The notes under the pieces: model-generated
Database searches by the model: none
Told to the model about the DNA's origin: nothing
Seen by the model: only the letters and a program-made list of their open reading frames with translations
Made by a program: the position numbers and the translations under genes
Part shown: one piece after another, positions 34,406 through 43,660 of the stretch
Layout: each line of letters begins with the position of its first letter
Position numbering within the stretch: position 1 is the stretch's first letter
Assembly: GCA_029880285.1 (NCBI GenBank)
Contig: JAOUOS010000002.1
Coordinates: forward strand, 62,001 to 126,000
DNA length: 64,000 bases
DNA from: Spirochaetia bacterium
GTDB taxonomy: Bacteria > Spirochaetota > Leptospiria > Turneriellales > JAOUOS01
Reading direction: 5' to 3'

Positions 34406-35526
34406 TTATTAAAAATAATAAATTAATATTATATCTTTTTTTTATCTCTATTTTGTTTTCAGGCACAACCTGCCTTCTAGAAACAGGAAATCCTGATGAA
34501 CTTAATGCCAAAGAATTTGCAGAAACAACAGATAATTCTGCCGTTTTGTATCTTTCTGATACCGGACAAAGCCTTTGCGCTTCGGGCCCATTGGCCCAAG
34601 GCGCTATGCTAAACTGTGACAATTCTGAGGTAACCGTAAAAGGGCAGGACGGCCATTATATTGACACCCCGGCTCCTTTTAATGAAACAATGTCATTAAG
34701 CGGCGAAGTTATAAATGACCTTACAATGGGTTTAAGCTGGCAAAGAGTAAGCGGCGGCCAGTCTTTTACCGGGTTAACCGCAGTTGAAACAAACAGCCCT
34801 CTATTTACAAAGATAGAAGCCGCAAATTACTGCTCTTCATTAAATACCGACGGTTTATCATGGCGCCTTCCTGAAATTTATGAATTATTGTTATTATCAA
34901 ATTATAGTTTGACTAACCCCGCGATTGATACCTCTCTTTTCGTGGGACCTTACGGCAGTTCAGAAGAGGCATTTTACTGGTCCAATACATCATTTGGCGA
35001 TATGAACTCATGGACATTGAATTTACAAACAGGCAAAAATCAGGCTGTTGATAATAATACACAGCAATACGTTAAATGCGTTTCACAGTCTTTACCTGCC
35101 CGGCAAGATTATCAAGAAAATGGGGATGGAACAATTTCAGATTACGCTTCTGGTATAATTTTCATGAAATGCCCCGCTGGCACAATCGTAGATTATAATA
35201 CAACCAATTACTGTAACGGAGAAAAAACTTTATCGACATGGGTAGAGGCCCTATCTTTCTGTGAAAATTTAAATTACGCGGGCAATACAAACTGGAGGTT
35301 GCCCTCTATAAGAGAACTTTCAAGTATGATTGATTTTTCATCTGAGGCCGTAACCTCATTAAGCAAACTAATGTTCCCTGCGGCCGCAGGTTCTTTCTGG
35401 AGCTCTACTACAAACGTAAACAGCACCTCTGAAGCATGGCAGGTAAATTTCAGCACTAAAGAACTTTCTACTTCGTTAAAAAATACGCCGAGTAATATTC
35501 AATGTGTTACAAACTTGAATAATTAA
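34402..35526 (+). CDS. lipoprotein with two Lcl/DUF1566 domains
   Basis: 374 residues. The lipoprotein signal ends LFSGTTC (Cys 24). Two Lcl_C/DUF1566 domains follow: about 95-230 (LTMGLSWQRVSGG, AANYCSSLNTDGLSWRLPEIYEL, FYWSNTSF, YVKCVSQ) and about 240-372 (ASGIIFMKC, ALSFCENLNYAGNTNWRLPSIRELSSMID, SFWSSTT, IQCVTNL). Each has the N/S-W-R-L-P motif. DUF1566 domains resemble C-type-lectin folds and occur in adhesins. It overlaps the regulator gene by 4 nt; its stop codon overlaps that of the facing transglutaminase gene. Confidence 0.85.
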   Translation: MIIKNNKLILYLFFISILFSGTTCLLETGNPDELNAKEFAETTDNSAVLYLSDTGQSLCASGPLAQGAMLNCDNSEVTVKGQDGHYIDTPAPFNETMSLSGEVINDLTMGLSWQRVSGGQSFTGLTAVETNSPLFTKIEAANYCSSLNTDGLSWRLPEIYELLLLSNYSLTNPAIDTSLFVGPYGSSEEAFYWSNTSFGDMNSWTLNLQTGKNQAVDNNTQQYVKCVSQSLPARQDYQENGDGTISDYASGIIFMKCPAGTIVDYNTTNYCNGEKTLSTWVEALSFCENLNYAGNTNWRLPSIRELSSMIDFSSEAVTSLSKLMFPAAAGSFWSSTTNVNSTSEAWQVNFSTKELSTSLKNTPSNIQCVTNLNN

Positions 35527-36779
35527 TGGCTGTTATATCTAAGTAAAAAATCATATGACTTCTTACCGGAAAACTGCACAGCAATAGAAATATTTTCTGA
35601 ATTTATTTCTACATTACCCTGAAAAATATCGTCTGTTTTTGTAAGCTCATACCTGTTTTTATCATCTATAACAAAAGCTTTTAGAGCTTCAGGAGTTCTA
35701 AGCTTAAAAAAGATATTTTCTCCTTTTTTTAAGCTGCCAGTCATCGGACTAAATAGATAAGAATCTGACTCATAAAAAGTTCCATATATCATGGGGAACT
35801 CTACCCCTTCTTTCATTTCACTTAAAGCAATAATTCTGTAATCTAAGGCCCATTCATACTGTCCTTTATCTTCTTTAAGCTTAGAAAAAAGACGAAGAGT
35901 ATATTCTCCTTTTTGAGGCAAATGCACATAAATATTATACTTATCATCTGATTCTTTTTGTGAAAAGATTAGTTTTTGAGGTATAGGTAAATTATTTTGA
36001 ATTAACTGACCCATAAGCATTGCGTCTTTTTCTAGTTTTAAACTGATGGTTACCTTCTGCTCGGCCTGTATTACAGCGTTAGAATGGCTTAATATAGAAA
36101 GGCCTGAATAAAAAAATCCGGGTCTTAAATAAACATAATTCGCGTATTCAGTTTTTTCAACTGGTTTTTCAATAAGCTGCCATTTTGGTTCAACCGGCAG
36201 ATGATCATAAATAAATTTCTCTGGGTCTGTTAAAAAATAATGTTCCTGAAAACGGCGCACGAATTTTTGTCTTTCATTTAAATAGCCGGCCCCCCATGTG
36301 GCATCAAGCAGATACCATTTGTTATCAATTTCTACCGCGTTCCACGCGTGATTTGGCTGTTTAAAAATATCACTGCCTACTGTATAACCATAACCTTTAG
36401 AGTATCCATGAATTACTTCACTTTTTATGCTGGTAGCTTCTGCCATCTTATTAAAAAGTGCCGCGTACCCCTCACATACAGCTTTTTTAGAGACAAGTAC
36501 CGATTTCGCGCTCTGGTTTTCTATTTTTCCCGTTAAAAAAGATCCTACATCATACGCTATATTATTGGTAATCCATTTATAAATAGCTCTTATTTTTTCT
36601 AAATCACTTTTAGACGTTTTTATTAAATATTGCGTTAGCTTTTTAATATCTTTTTCAAGATATTTTGGCGTGTTAACCGCTCTTTCATCAATCGCAGAAA
36701 AATTATTTTGAGCGGTTATTGAAAGATTACAAAATAACCATAGGAGAATAAATATACTTTTAGTAAATTTTATCAGCAT
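35523..36779 (-). CDS. secreted transglutaminase-like (KY-type) protein
   Basis: 418 residues with a signal peptide (FIFILLWLFCNLSITA-Q). A transglutaminase-fold domain (about 50-190) has the full catalytic set: Cys in KKAVCEGYAALFNKM near 107, His in NHAWNAVEI near 145 and Asp in YLLDATWGAG near 160. The C-terminal part (about 215-418) repeats beta-rich segments such as VTISLKLEKDAMLMGQL and YTLRLFSKLKEDKGQYEWALDY, as in kyphoscoliosis-peptidase relatives. It may be a protease or crosslinker outside the cytoplasm. It is convergent with the Lcl lipoprotein gene, with 4 nt of overlap. Confidence 0.85.
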   Translation of the reverse strand: MLIKFTKSIFILLWLFCNLSITAQNNFSAIDERAVNTPKYLEKDIKKLTQYLIKTSKSDLEKIRAIYKWITNNIAYDVGSFLTGKIENQSAKSVLVSKKAVCEGYAALFNKMAEATSIKSEVIHGYSKGYGYTVGSDIFKQPNHAWNAVEIDNKWYLLDATWGAGYLNERQKFVRRFQEHYFLTDPEKFIYDHLPVEPKWQLIEKPVEKTEYANYVYLRPGFFYSGLSILSHSNAVIQAEQKVTISLKLEKDAMLMGQLIQNNLPIPQKLIFSQKESDDKYNIYVHLPQKGEYTLRLFSKLKEDKGQYEWALDYRIIALSEMKEGVEFPMIYGTFYESDSYLFSPMTGSLKKGENIFFKLRTPEALKAFVIDDKNRYELTKTDDIFQGNVEINSENISIAVQFSGKKSYDFLLRYNSH

Positions 36780-37018
36780 AATAGTTTGTTATACTTTATA
36801 AATATTATATTAAATCTATATTAACCGGTCAAGTTAAAAAATTAAAAGTAAAAAATATTATAGGTAGATTAATTTGAAACACAATAATTATGGTTTTCAG
36901 TTTGTTCAAAATATATACTTTGGATTATATTATATTTAAGAAAAGATACATTGCTATTATTAAAAATATCTAATAACGTAAATGGTAATTATCAAAAAAA
37001 TTTCGGATAAACCAACTA

Positions 37019-37207
37019 ATGTTAAGATTATTCTTTTTTATTTTTATAGGATATGTTTTGTATAAGCTTGTTAAACTTTTACTTGCTATTAGAAAATTAA
37101 ATAAATATCAGAAAACAGAATTTCAAAAAAAAACAAAAACATCATCCAATGAAAAAGATATAACTGAAATAGCAAAAGTTCTTGATGAGAAAAGACTTGA
37201 TGAATAA
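37019..37207 (+). CDS. small membrane protein
   Basis: 62 residues: one membrane helix (about 2-24, LRLFFFIFIGYVLYKLVKLLLAI) and a charged cytoplasmic tail rich in Lys and Glu. The arrangement recalls DUF4834-type small proteins, but I cannot confirm the family. It lies 33 nt before the Mrp gene and is probably co-transcribed. The start lacks a clear ribosome site. Confidence 0.6.
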   Translation: MLRLFFFIFIGYVLYKLVKLLLAIRKLNKYQKTEFQKKTKTSSNEKDITEIAKVLDEKRLDE

Positions 37208-37240
37208 AATAAAAATTAAAACATAAAGAGGAAAATACAA

Positions 37241-38353
37241 ATGAATGAAAATGAAGAATTAAAAACCACGATTGAAAAAATAATGAATATTTTGAAATCG
37301 ATTAAAAATCCTTCTACGGGCAATAGTCTATTAGAAGATAACGGTATTGATGAAATAAGTCCCGTTGAAGATGACAATATTTTAATAACTATATCTCTTT
37401 TGGTTGATAAAAAAACCAAATTTTCCTTAGAGGCGGCTTTAAGAACAGAATTCTCAAAGCATGATCTTAATATCAACAAAATAAAATTAAACTTTACCAA
37501 TGTAATCAAACAAAATACGCAACAGCCATCTCAACAAGAAGTGCCATCTCCCCCCTCTCTTGTGAATGTAAAGCATATAATAGCCGTAGCATCAGGAAAA
37601 GGCGGTGTGGGAAAATCAACGGTATCTATAAATATAGCTATAACGCTCGCTAAAAAAGGGTATAAAACCGGTTTAATAGACGCTGATATATACGGTCCTT
37701 CTCTTGGCAAAATGTTGGGACATCCCGGCAAAGTGCCCCTGCAGATTCTTGATGAAAAAAAGATTATACCTATGGAAAAATTCGGAATTAAAGCAATGAG
37801 TTTCGCATTTCTATTAGATGAAGCTCAGGCTTTAATATGGAGAGGCCCCATGCTTGGCAAAGCATTAGAGCAGCTTCTTTTTGACGTAAAATGGGGTGAG
37901 CTTGATTATTTAATTATAGATTTACCTCCAGGAACAGGCGATACACAATTATCTTTAGCTCAATTAGTCTCAATAGAAGGCGCGGTAATTGTCACAACTC
38001 CTCAAGACGTAGCTGTGCAAGACGCCATGAGAGCTGTAACTATGTTTGATCAAATTAAACTGCCCATTCTAGGCGTTGTTGAAAATATGACTGAATTTAT
38101 ATGCCCCCACTGTGGTAAAAGTTCGCATCTTTTTTCTGAAGGCGGTGGTAAAAGGCTCGCAGATAAAATAAACAGTACTCTTTTAGGTAATATTCCTTTA
38201 TCATTAGCTTTAATGAGTTCTGGCGAAGAAGGCATTCCAGCGGCTTACGAAGACGACAAAAAACAGGAAAATAAAGTTATTCAAGAAAGCCATAAAGCGG
38301 TTATTACAGCATACGAAAACATTGTTAATAATATAGAAAAATTAATAAAGTAA
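37241..38353 (+). CDS. mrp: Mrp/NBP35-family iron-sulphur carrier ATPase
   Basis: 370 residues. An N-terminal DUF59/MIP18-like domain (about 5-85) is followed by a P-loop ATPase with ASGKGGVGKSTVSINIAI near 110, including the deviant Walker A lysine. Further motifs are LIDADIYGPSLGKMLG, LDYLIIDLPPGTGDTQLSL and GVVENMTEFICPHCGKSSHLFSEGGG. The CxxC near residue 285 bridges the iron-sulphur cluster at the dimer interface. It delivers clusters to target proteins. AAAGAGGA precedes the ATG. Confidence 0.94.
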   Translation: MNENEELKTTIEKIMNILKSIKNPSTGNSLLEDNGIDEISPVEDDNILITISLLVDKKTKFSLEAALRTEFSKHDLNINKIKLNFTNVIKQNTQQPSQQEVPSPPSLVNVKHIIAVASGKGGVGKSTVSINIAITLAKKGYKTGLIDADIYGPSLGKMLGHPGKVPLQILDEKKIIPMEKFGIKAMSFAFLLDEAQALIWRGPMLGKALEQLLFDVKWGELDYLIIDLPPGTGDTQLSLAQLVSIEGAVIVTTPQDVAVQDAMRAVTMFDQIKLPILGVVENMTEFICPHCGKSSHLFSEGGGKRLADKINSTLLGNIPLSLALMSSGEEGIPAAYEDDKKQENKVIQESHKAVITAYENIVNNIEKLIK

Positions 38354-38439
38354 TAATTTATTTATATACCTTTGTTTTCTTTTAAAATAACTTGCCGTCT
38401 TAGTATTCATACAAATGTGTGACATAATTATATATAAAA

Positions 38440-39258
38440 ATGACAAATTTAGAAAGTGAAATATTAATTGCTCCAAAAGTTGTATACTATATTGAAATTC
38501 CCGGGGTTATAAATCAAAAAGATAAATTCAACCTTTTAATTCAAGATATTCTGTTATTAGAAATCGAATTAGAAAAATTAGATGAATTAAAAGAAAAATC
38601 TGAAGATAATATAATTTATATTTTTAATTTAGATAAAATTTTTAGAAAACGAGGGGCAACTTCTATAGATAGAGAATTACGTTTTTCACATGAAATACTT
38701 AAATTTATAAAAGAAAAACCAAAAAACCACAGTTTAGTTCATACTACTGTTCTTCATGATGATATTAAAAAAATATTTCAAAATGAAAAAATCCCGTTTA
38801 TGCAAAAAAATCTGGAACAAAAACAGCTTACTATTTCAACCATTATAAAAATGGTACATTTTGCCTTTAAAGAAGAACAGGCGCTAAGAACACAAATACG
38901 AATTAATTATTATCCAGAAAAAATAATTAACGTAGAGGCAGTAAATTTAACAAAGAAAAGCTCAAAAATAAAATTTCATTTAAAAGATTTAAGTTTAAAC
39001 GGGTTAGGTTTAATTTTTATAAATGTTGATGATATGTCAATGTTCAACTTAAAAGATCTAATGGAAGTTCGAGTATGGCTGCCAGAAATTACGCTAAAAA
39101 TATCAGCAGGCTTTATCACCAGAATGAGCAAAGATAAAAAAGAATTAGGATTAAATTTTAATCTAAAAAACCATAAGATGATAGCTGAAAATGACGCCGT
39201 AAATTTATCAGGCATTGTCTATGAAGTTATAAAGAAAAAACTTGAGACACATACCTAA
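38440..39258 (+). CDS. PilZ-domain protein, putative c-di-GMP receptor
   Basis: 272 residues, soluble. The C-terminal PilZ domain (about 145-260) has both ligand motifs: R-x-x-x-R (LRTQIRINY) and D-x-S-x-x-G (KDLSLNGLGL). The N-terminal ~140 residues have no clear domain; the alternating strands and helices resemble a receiver-like fold without phospho-acceptor. It may couple c-di-GMP levels from the cyclase at 28878 to motility or surface behaviour. It is 6 nt before yjbQ. Confidence 0.78.
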   Translation: MTNLESEILIAPKVVYYIEIPGVINQKDKFNLLIQDILLLEIELEKLDELKEKSEDNIIYIFNLDKIFRKRGATSIDRELRFSHEILKFIKEKPKNHSLVHTTVLHDDIKKIFQNEKIPFMQKNLEQKQLTISTIIKMVHFAFKEEQALRTQIRINYYPEKIINVEAVNLTKKSSKIKFHLKDLSLNGLGLIFINVDDMSMFNLKDLMEVRVWLPEITLKISAGFITRMSKDKKELGLNFNLKNHKMIAENDAVNLSGIVYEVIKKKLETHT

Positions 39259-39264
39259 TTTTTT

Positions 39265-39687
39265 ATGTATGTTATTCAAAAACAAATCTCCCTTACTGGT
39301 TTTTCAAGAGGATTCCATTTAATTACTAAAAAAATAATTCAAGAATTGCCAGAACTAAAACAAATAAAAAGCGGCTTGTGCCATCTTTTAATTATGCATA
39401 CCAGCGCTTCTTTAACATTAAATGAAAACGCCGACCCTACGGTAAGAGATGATTTTGAATCTTATTTTTTAAAAGCGGTGCCTGAAAATGAGCCTTATTA
39501 CCAACATACACTTGAAGGTTATGATGATATGCCTGCTCACATTAAATCTTCTATTTTAGGAGCAACGCTGACACTACCTGTTACTAATGGAGAGCTTATT
39601 TTAGGAACTTGGCAGGGAATTTACTTATGCGAACATCGAAACCATGGCGGCACCAGAAAAATTAATATTACAATTTTAGGCATTTAA
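39265..39687 (+). CDS. yjbQ: YjbQ/UPF0047 family protein
   Basis: 140 residues matching the whole UPF0047 fold: [57 protein letters not shown], and [24 protein letters not shown]. Conserved His and Asp residues line a metal site. E. coli YjbQ has weak thiamine-phosphate synthase activity, but the real function is open. A thiamine-binding-type protein gene is about 1 kb downstream. Convergent with the channel gene. Confidence 0.92.
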   Translation: MYVIQKQISLTGFSRGFHLITKKIIQELPELKQIKSGLCHLLIMHTSASLTLNENADPTVRDDFESYFLKAVPENEPYYQHTLEGYDDMPAHIKSSILGATLTLPVTNGELILGTWQGIYLCEHRNHGGTRKINITILGI

Positions 39688-39694
39688 ATAGTTA

Positions 39695-40534
39695 TTATAT
39701 TTTCTTACCGCAGTATTTACAATAGACAGCATCGATATCATGCCCTTCTTTTGAACACCACCGGCATGTTTGAGTTGAAATATTTTCTTTTTTCTGCTGT
39801 TTTCCCTGAACTATCTCTGCTGAGACAATGCCTGTAGGTACCGCAATAATTCCGTACCCTAAAATCATTAAAATAGAAGCAAGTGTTTGGCCAAGAGTTG
39901 TTTTCGGATGGATATCTCCGAATCCGACAGTTGTTAAAGTAACAATAGCCCAATAGATAGATCGCGGAATACTTGTAAATCCGTTTTCTTCACCTTCAAT
40001 TACATACATTAACGCTCCGATATTTACAACCACAATCATAACTGTAAAAAGAAAAACAGTAATCTTGGGACGGCTTGCCATTAAAGCGTCCCAAAGCACA
40101 TAACCTTCTTTAATATAACGGCTGAGTTTAAGAACCCTAAAAATTCTTAACAAACGCAAATCTCTTAACACTAAAAAATACTGGCTACCAGGCATTATAA
40201 GACTTAAATAAGTAGGAACAATAGAAAGAAAATCTATAATACCATAAAAACTAAATAAATAAGGCCAAACTTTTCTGACAGATATAATTCGAAGAATATA
40301 CTCAATAGAAAAAAGAATAGTAAAAAACCATTCTAATAAAATTAAGAGCTCCTCGTTATTTTTTCTAATACTTTCAACACTGTCAAGAGAAACTAAAATG
40401 ACACTGGCAATAATACTGTTAAATAAAATAATATCAAAAAGCCTGCCGCTTTTTGTGTCGGCTTCAAAAATAATTTCATGTATTTTGTTTCTAAAACGAA
40501 GCACTGCTTTATATTTATCTTCTTTTCTTTTCAT
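39695..40534 (-). CDS. voltage-gated potassium channel with C-terminal zinc ribbon
   Basis: 279 residues. Six membrane segments (about 28-245) include an Arg-rich S4 (LRDLRLLRIFRVLKLSRY) and the pore helix with selectivity filter TLTTVGFGDIHP. After S6 a short linker leads to two CxxC pairs, CRWC and CKYC, at the very C-terminus, forming a small zinc ribbon. That tail is an uncommon addition that might tether or regulate the channel. It stands alone. Confidence 0.92.
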   Translation of the reverse strand: MKRKEDKYKAVLRFRNKIHEIIFEADTKSGRLFDIILFNSIIASVILVSLDSVESIRKNNEELLILLEWFFTILFSIEYILRIISVRKVWPYLFSFYGIIDFLSIVPTYLSLIMPGSQYFLVLRDLRLLRIFRVLKLSRYIKEGYVLWDALMASRPKITVFLFTVMIVVVNIGALMYVIEGEENGFTSIPRSIYWAIVTLTTVGFGDIHPKTTLGQTLASILMILGYGIIAVPTGIVSAEIVQGKQQKKENISTQTCRWCSKEGHDIDAVYCKYCGKKI

Positions 40535-40706
40535 ATATTAAAAACAATTAAAAATTATATTATAAACAAATAACATCCGGTCAAAAAGATTTTTTATTTA
40601 TTTGATATTTACAAAAAAAGCTTGAAGCTTTGCAAATAAATTTAAAACCTGATTTTCTTAAAATATTTTAAAGATGAACAACAAAACTAATTAAAAAGGA
40701 GCTTTT

Positions 40707-41027
40707 ATGAAAAAACGCGACACACTTCTTGAATTCAGCATGACGCCCCTAGATAAAGGAGAAAGCGTAAGTGCCTATGTTTCAAGATCAATTGATATTA
40801 TAGATAAATCTGGTTTAGAATATAAATTAAATCCAATGGGAACAGTAGTAGAAGGAACATGGGAAGAAGTTTTACAGGTAATGACCGACTGCTATAAAAA
40901 AATGTCTTCTGACTGCGAACGCATTTCTGTACACGTAAAAATTGATTACCGGAAGGGGAAAACCGGCCGTTTAGGTGATAAAATAAAATCAATAGAAAAC
41001 AAGCTTGGCCGTGAAATTAAAAAATAA
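40707..41027 (+). CDS. MTH1187/YkoF-like thiamine-binding family protein
   Basis: 106 residues of the DUF77/MTH1187 family: LLEFSMTPLDKGESVSAYVSRSIDIIDKSGLEYKLNPMGTVVEGTWEEVLQVM covers the fold. Members bind thiamine or related ligands as tetramers. A good ribosome site AAAAAGGAG precedes the ATG. Upstream is a short palindrome, AAAGCTT-G-AAGCTTT (40617-40631), of unknown role. The methyltransferase gene follows after 18 nt. Confidence 0.88.
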   Translation: MKKRDTLLEFSMTPLDKGESVSAYVSRSIDIIDKSGLEYKLNPMGTVVEGTWEEVLQVMTDCYKKMSSDCERISVHVKIDYRKGKTGRLGDKIKSIENKLGREIKK

Positions 41028-41045
41028 TTTAGAGCTAATATCATA

Positions 41046-41645
41046 ATGAAGCCTGAAAATCTTGACAGGTTCTACAGGTTTCATTCTTTAATTTATGATT
41101 TCACGAGACCTCTATTTTTACCTAACCGTTTAAAAGCAGTTAAGGCACTTAATATTCAACCAAAAGATTCAATCATTGATTTTGGCTGCGGTACTGGATA
41201 TAATCTTCAAAAAATAATAAAAATAAATTCAAACGTAAACATTAAAGGTATTGATTTTTCAAAATATATGCTGAAAAAAGCAGAGAAAAAAGTTCCTTTG
41301 GGACAATTTTTTACGGGTGATATAAAAAATATTAAACTTGAGATGAAAGCCGATAAAATAATTTCAAGTTACGTTCTTTCAATGATAGACGACTGGCAAA
41401 AAGCCATATTAAATATGAAAAAACATCTAAAAAAAAACGGCGTACTGGTCATAATCGATTTTCATCCGTTTCAGGGGAAATTAAAGCCTTTGTATCCTTT
41501 ATTTAATTTTTGGTTAAAAGCTCATGGGGTATACGCGCGAGACGAAATAACCGGTTTTGTGAAAAAACATTTTAAGAGCGTTGAAGAAAAAAAATATTAT
41601 TCAGGGTACTGTTTTTTATTAAAAGCAAAGTACCCTCTTAATTAA
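41046..41645 (+). CDS. class I SAM-dependent methyltransferase
   Basis: 199 residues. Motif I is IIDFGCGTGYNLQ near residue 38, motif II is IKGIDFSKYMLKKAEKK, and the post-II region DKIISSYVLSMIDDW and NGVLVIIDFHPFQG complete a Rossmann methyltransferase. The N-terminal RFYRFHSLIYDFTRPLFLPNR resembles UbiE-like or phospholipid methyltransferases. Substrate unknown. It overlaps the facing gene end by 4 nt. Confidence 0.88.
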   Translation: MKPENLDRFYRFHSLIYDFTRPLFLPNRLKAVKALNIQPKDSIIDFGCGTGYNLQKIIKINSNVNIKGIDFSKYMLKKAEKKVPLGQFFTGDIKNIKLEMKADKIISSYVLSMIDDWQKAILNMKKHLKKNGVLVIIDFHPFQGKLKPLYPLFNFWLKAHGVYARDEITGFVKKHFKSVEEKKYYSGYCFLLKAKYPLN

Positions 41646-42661
41646 TAAATGCTGCCTCTTTTGGGACTCGAGGCTTTAATAAAATTAAAAATTTTCTCAC
41701 GGTTTGCTTCAGAAATATCAAGAAACATAAAAATATAAAAATTTAGATTCATTTTTGAAGGGCGTACTTTTCCTGTTAGTTTAATTATCTCTCCATTTTT
41801 TAATTTTATATTTGTCTGCCAAAAAGAATGCTGGTTTATTTTATTCTTATCATTTTCATCTTTCAATAGAAATAAAAACGCTCTATCTGTAATTTTTCTA
41901 CTTACTATATTTACGCTTATTTTTTGATCATGTTTCTCAATATTTTCAATATCCCACACTTCAAGAGTTAGTGGCATGATAATATCGGCGGCTAAGTGCT
42001 CATCATTTGTAGAAACAGCGCTGCTTTCGGCCTGTATCAAAATGGCGTCAATAAGAGTTTTTATTATCTTACCCGTTAACTGAAAACTGCCAATTTGAGG
42101 TCTAAATAAATAAATATTAATTTTATTCCCAGGTTTTGCTTTGGCAGAATCTAATTCAGGAATAGTTAAGACAGCGTTATTTTCAGACTGTTTTACAATT
42201 TTTGCAAGATAGTGAGTACCAGACACATCAACAGAACATGCCTCACCTTCATATAGATCTCGTATACTTTTTACTTCGCGATGAATACCCGATTCAGGAA
42301 AAAGTTTCTCTATAATCTCAACACAAATTTCTGGCGAAACTTTTTTTTGATGAGCCAAAAAATCAAATATTTTACTGTGAAAAGTTCTTTTACTTAAAAT
42401 AATCTGTTCTATATCGCCTGAGTTAAGAGAAGAAACAAACTGTTTTATCAATTGCAAATGACCAGAAGAAATACCATGTTTAACAGCGTAATTATATATA
42501 AAATCATAGCCTTTTTTAACGTCTGATTTTGAATATAGGGAGCGTTTTTTTACGAAAAAATATATAAACGCAGCGATTATTAGTAAAAATAATATAATTA
42601 TAAATGCAACCGGAGTTTCGGGAATTATTAAAAAATCCTGCTGTAAAATAATTTTTATCAT
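41642..42661 (-). CDS. membrane-anchored protein of unknown function, possible PilZ-like fold
   Basis: 339 residues with one membrane segment near the N-terminus (about 17-38) and a cytoplasmic remainder. A helical region (about 45-135) is followed by beta-rich segments (VDVSGTHYLAKIVKQSENNAVLTIPELDSA; INIYLFRPQIGSFQLTGKIIKTLIDAILIQAESS; VNIVSRKITDRAFLFLLKD) that look like a PilZN/PilZ pair, although the c-di-GMP motifs R-x-x-x-R and D-x-S-x-x-G are not seen. It is followed by, and lies 5 nt from, the ATP-grasp gene. I cannot name the family. Confidence 0.6.
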   Translation of the reverse strand: MIKIILQQDFLIIPETPVAFIIILFLLIIAAFIYFFVKKRSLYSKSDVKKGYDFIYNYAVKHGISSGHLQLIKQFVSSLNSGDIEQIILSKRTFHSKIFDFLAHQKKVSPEICVEIIEKLFPESGIHREVKSIRDLYEGEACSVDVSGTHYLAKIVKQSENNAVLTIPELDSAKAKPGNKINIYLFRPQIGSFQLTGKIIKTLIDAILIQAESSAVSTNDEHLAADIIMPLTLEVWDIENIEKHDQKISVNIVSRKITDRAFLFLLKDENDKNKINQHSFWQTNIKLKNGEIIKLTGKVRPSKMNLNFYIFMFLDISEANREKIFNFIKASSPKRGSIY

Positions 42662-42666
42662 TTTAG

Positions 42667-43626
42667 CTACATAAAATTATTCTTTTTTAATTTGTAAAGT
42701 TTTTCAATATATAATATACATGCTTCGGCGATATTAACTTCTGTGGCAGCTTCTATACCCTCAATACCGGGAGAAGGATTAACTTCAAGTATCAATGGTC
42801 CTCTTTTTGATTCTATTAAATCAACACCCGCGAATTTTAAACCTAAAAGTTCAACCGCGAGCCGCGCCATTTTTTCAGTTTCTAATGTCATTTTTATTTT
42901 CTTTTGCGTGCCTCCTCTGTGAACATTCGCTCTAAATTCATTTGCAACGGATTTTCTCTGCATTGAAGCGATAACCCTTCCTCCTAAAACAATGGCTCTG
43001 GTATCTGCCCCTAAAGACTCTTCAATAAATTCTTGAACCAATACGTGTTTTTCTTGATCTAAAAGACTTTCTAAAATAGAACGGGCAGATCTAACCGATT
43101 CTGCCAGCATAACCCCTACCCCCTGCGTTCCTTCGGGAAGCTTAATAATTACAGGAACTCCTCCCACCGATTCTAACGCTATATCTATATCTTCAGGCGC
43201 ATCTAAAAAAAATGTCTTTGGTACGCTTATGTTTTTTTGCGATAAAATCTGAAGAGTTCTTAATTTATCACGGCTTCTCACTATTGCCCCGCATTCATTT
43301 AAGCTTAACGCGCCCAACATTTCAAATTGTCGAAAAACCGCCTGCGAGTAGCTGGCTTTTCTTTGGCCCAATCTTGAAATTATTACGTCAGGATTTTTTA
43401 ATTTTTCTTTTTGAAAATAAAGAGCAGTATTTTGCTTTTCTATCATCATTGATAAAGAAAGCGGCGGATAAACACGCATCTTATGATTTCGTTTCAAACC
43501 TTCTTCAAAAAAACGGCGTGTACTATAAAGAGAGCGGCTGTTTGATAAAATATATATTAAGAGACTTTTTAATTCTTTTCGTGTTGAAAGGGTTATTTTT
43601 TTTTTCATATTGAAATTTGAATTCAA
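42667..43626 (-). CDS. RimK-like ATP-grasp ligase
   Basis: 319 residues. A RimK-type N-terminal domain (IYILSNSRSLYSTRRFFEEG, DVIISRLGQRKASYSQAVFRQFE) is followed by an ATP-grasp core with RSRDKLRTLQIL, GVPVIIKLPEGTQGVGVML, VLVQEFIEESLGADTRAIVLGGRVIASM and PLILEVNPSPGIEGIE. RimK relatives add glutamate or other amino acids to proteins or small molecules. The target cannot be told from sequence. Residues before the second Met (position 7) may not be part of the protein. Confidence 0.88.
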   Translation of the reverse strand: MNSNFNMKKKITLSTRKELKSLLIYILSNSRSLYSTRRFFEEGLKRNHKMRVYPPLSLSMMIEKQNTALYFQKEKLKNPDVIISRLGQRKASYSQAVFRQFEMLGALSLNECGAIVRSRDKLRTLQILSQKNISVPKTFFLDAPEDIDIALESVGGVPVIIKLPEGTQGVGVMLAESVRSARSILESLLDQEKHVLVQEFIEESLGADTRAIVLGGRVIASMQRKSVANEFRANVHRGGTQKKIKMTLETEKMARLAVELLGLKFAGVDLIESKRGPLILEVNPSPGIEGIEAATEVNIAEACILYIEKLYKLKKNNFM

Positions 43627-43660
43627 GATTTTTTATTATATCAGACGAGGCCAATAATTT

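Noticed and set aside
40617-40631. Palindrome AAAGCTT-G-AAGCTTT before the thiamine-binding gene as an operator
   Set aside because: Short and AT-rich, likely by chance; mentioned only in the gene entry.
39265-41027. Thiamine gene cluster (YjbQ plus MTH1187-like protein)
   Set aside because: The two genes are about 1 kb apart with an opposite-strand channel gene between, there is no TPP riboswitch, and YjbQ's role in thiamine is weak.
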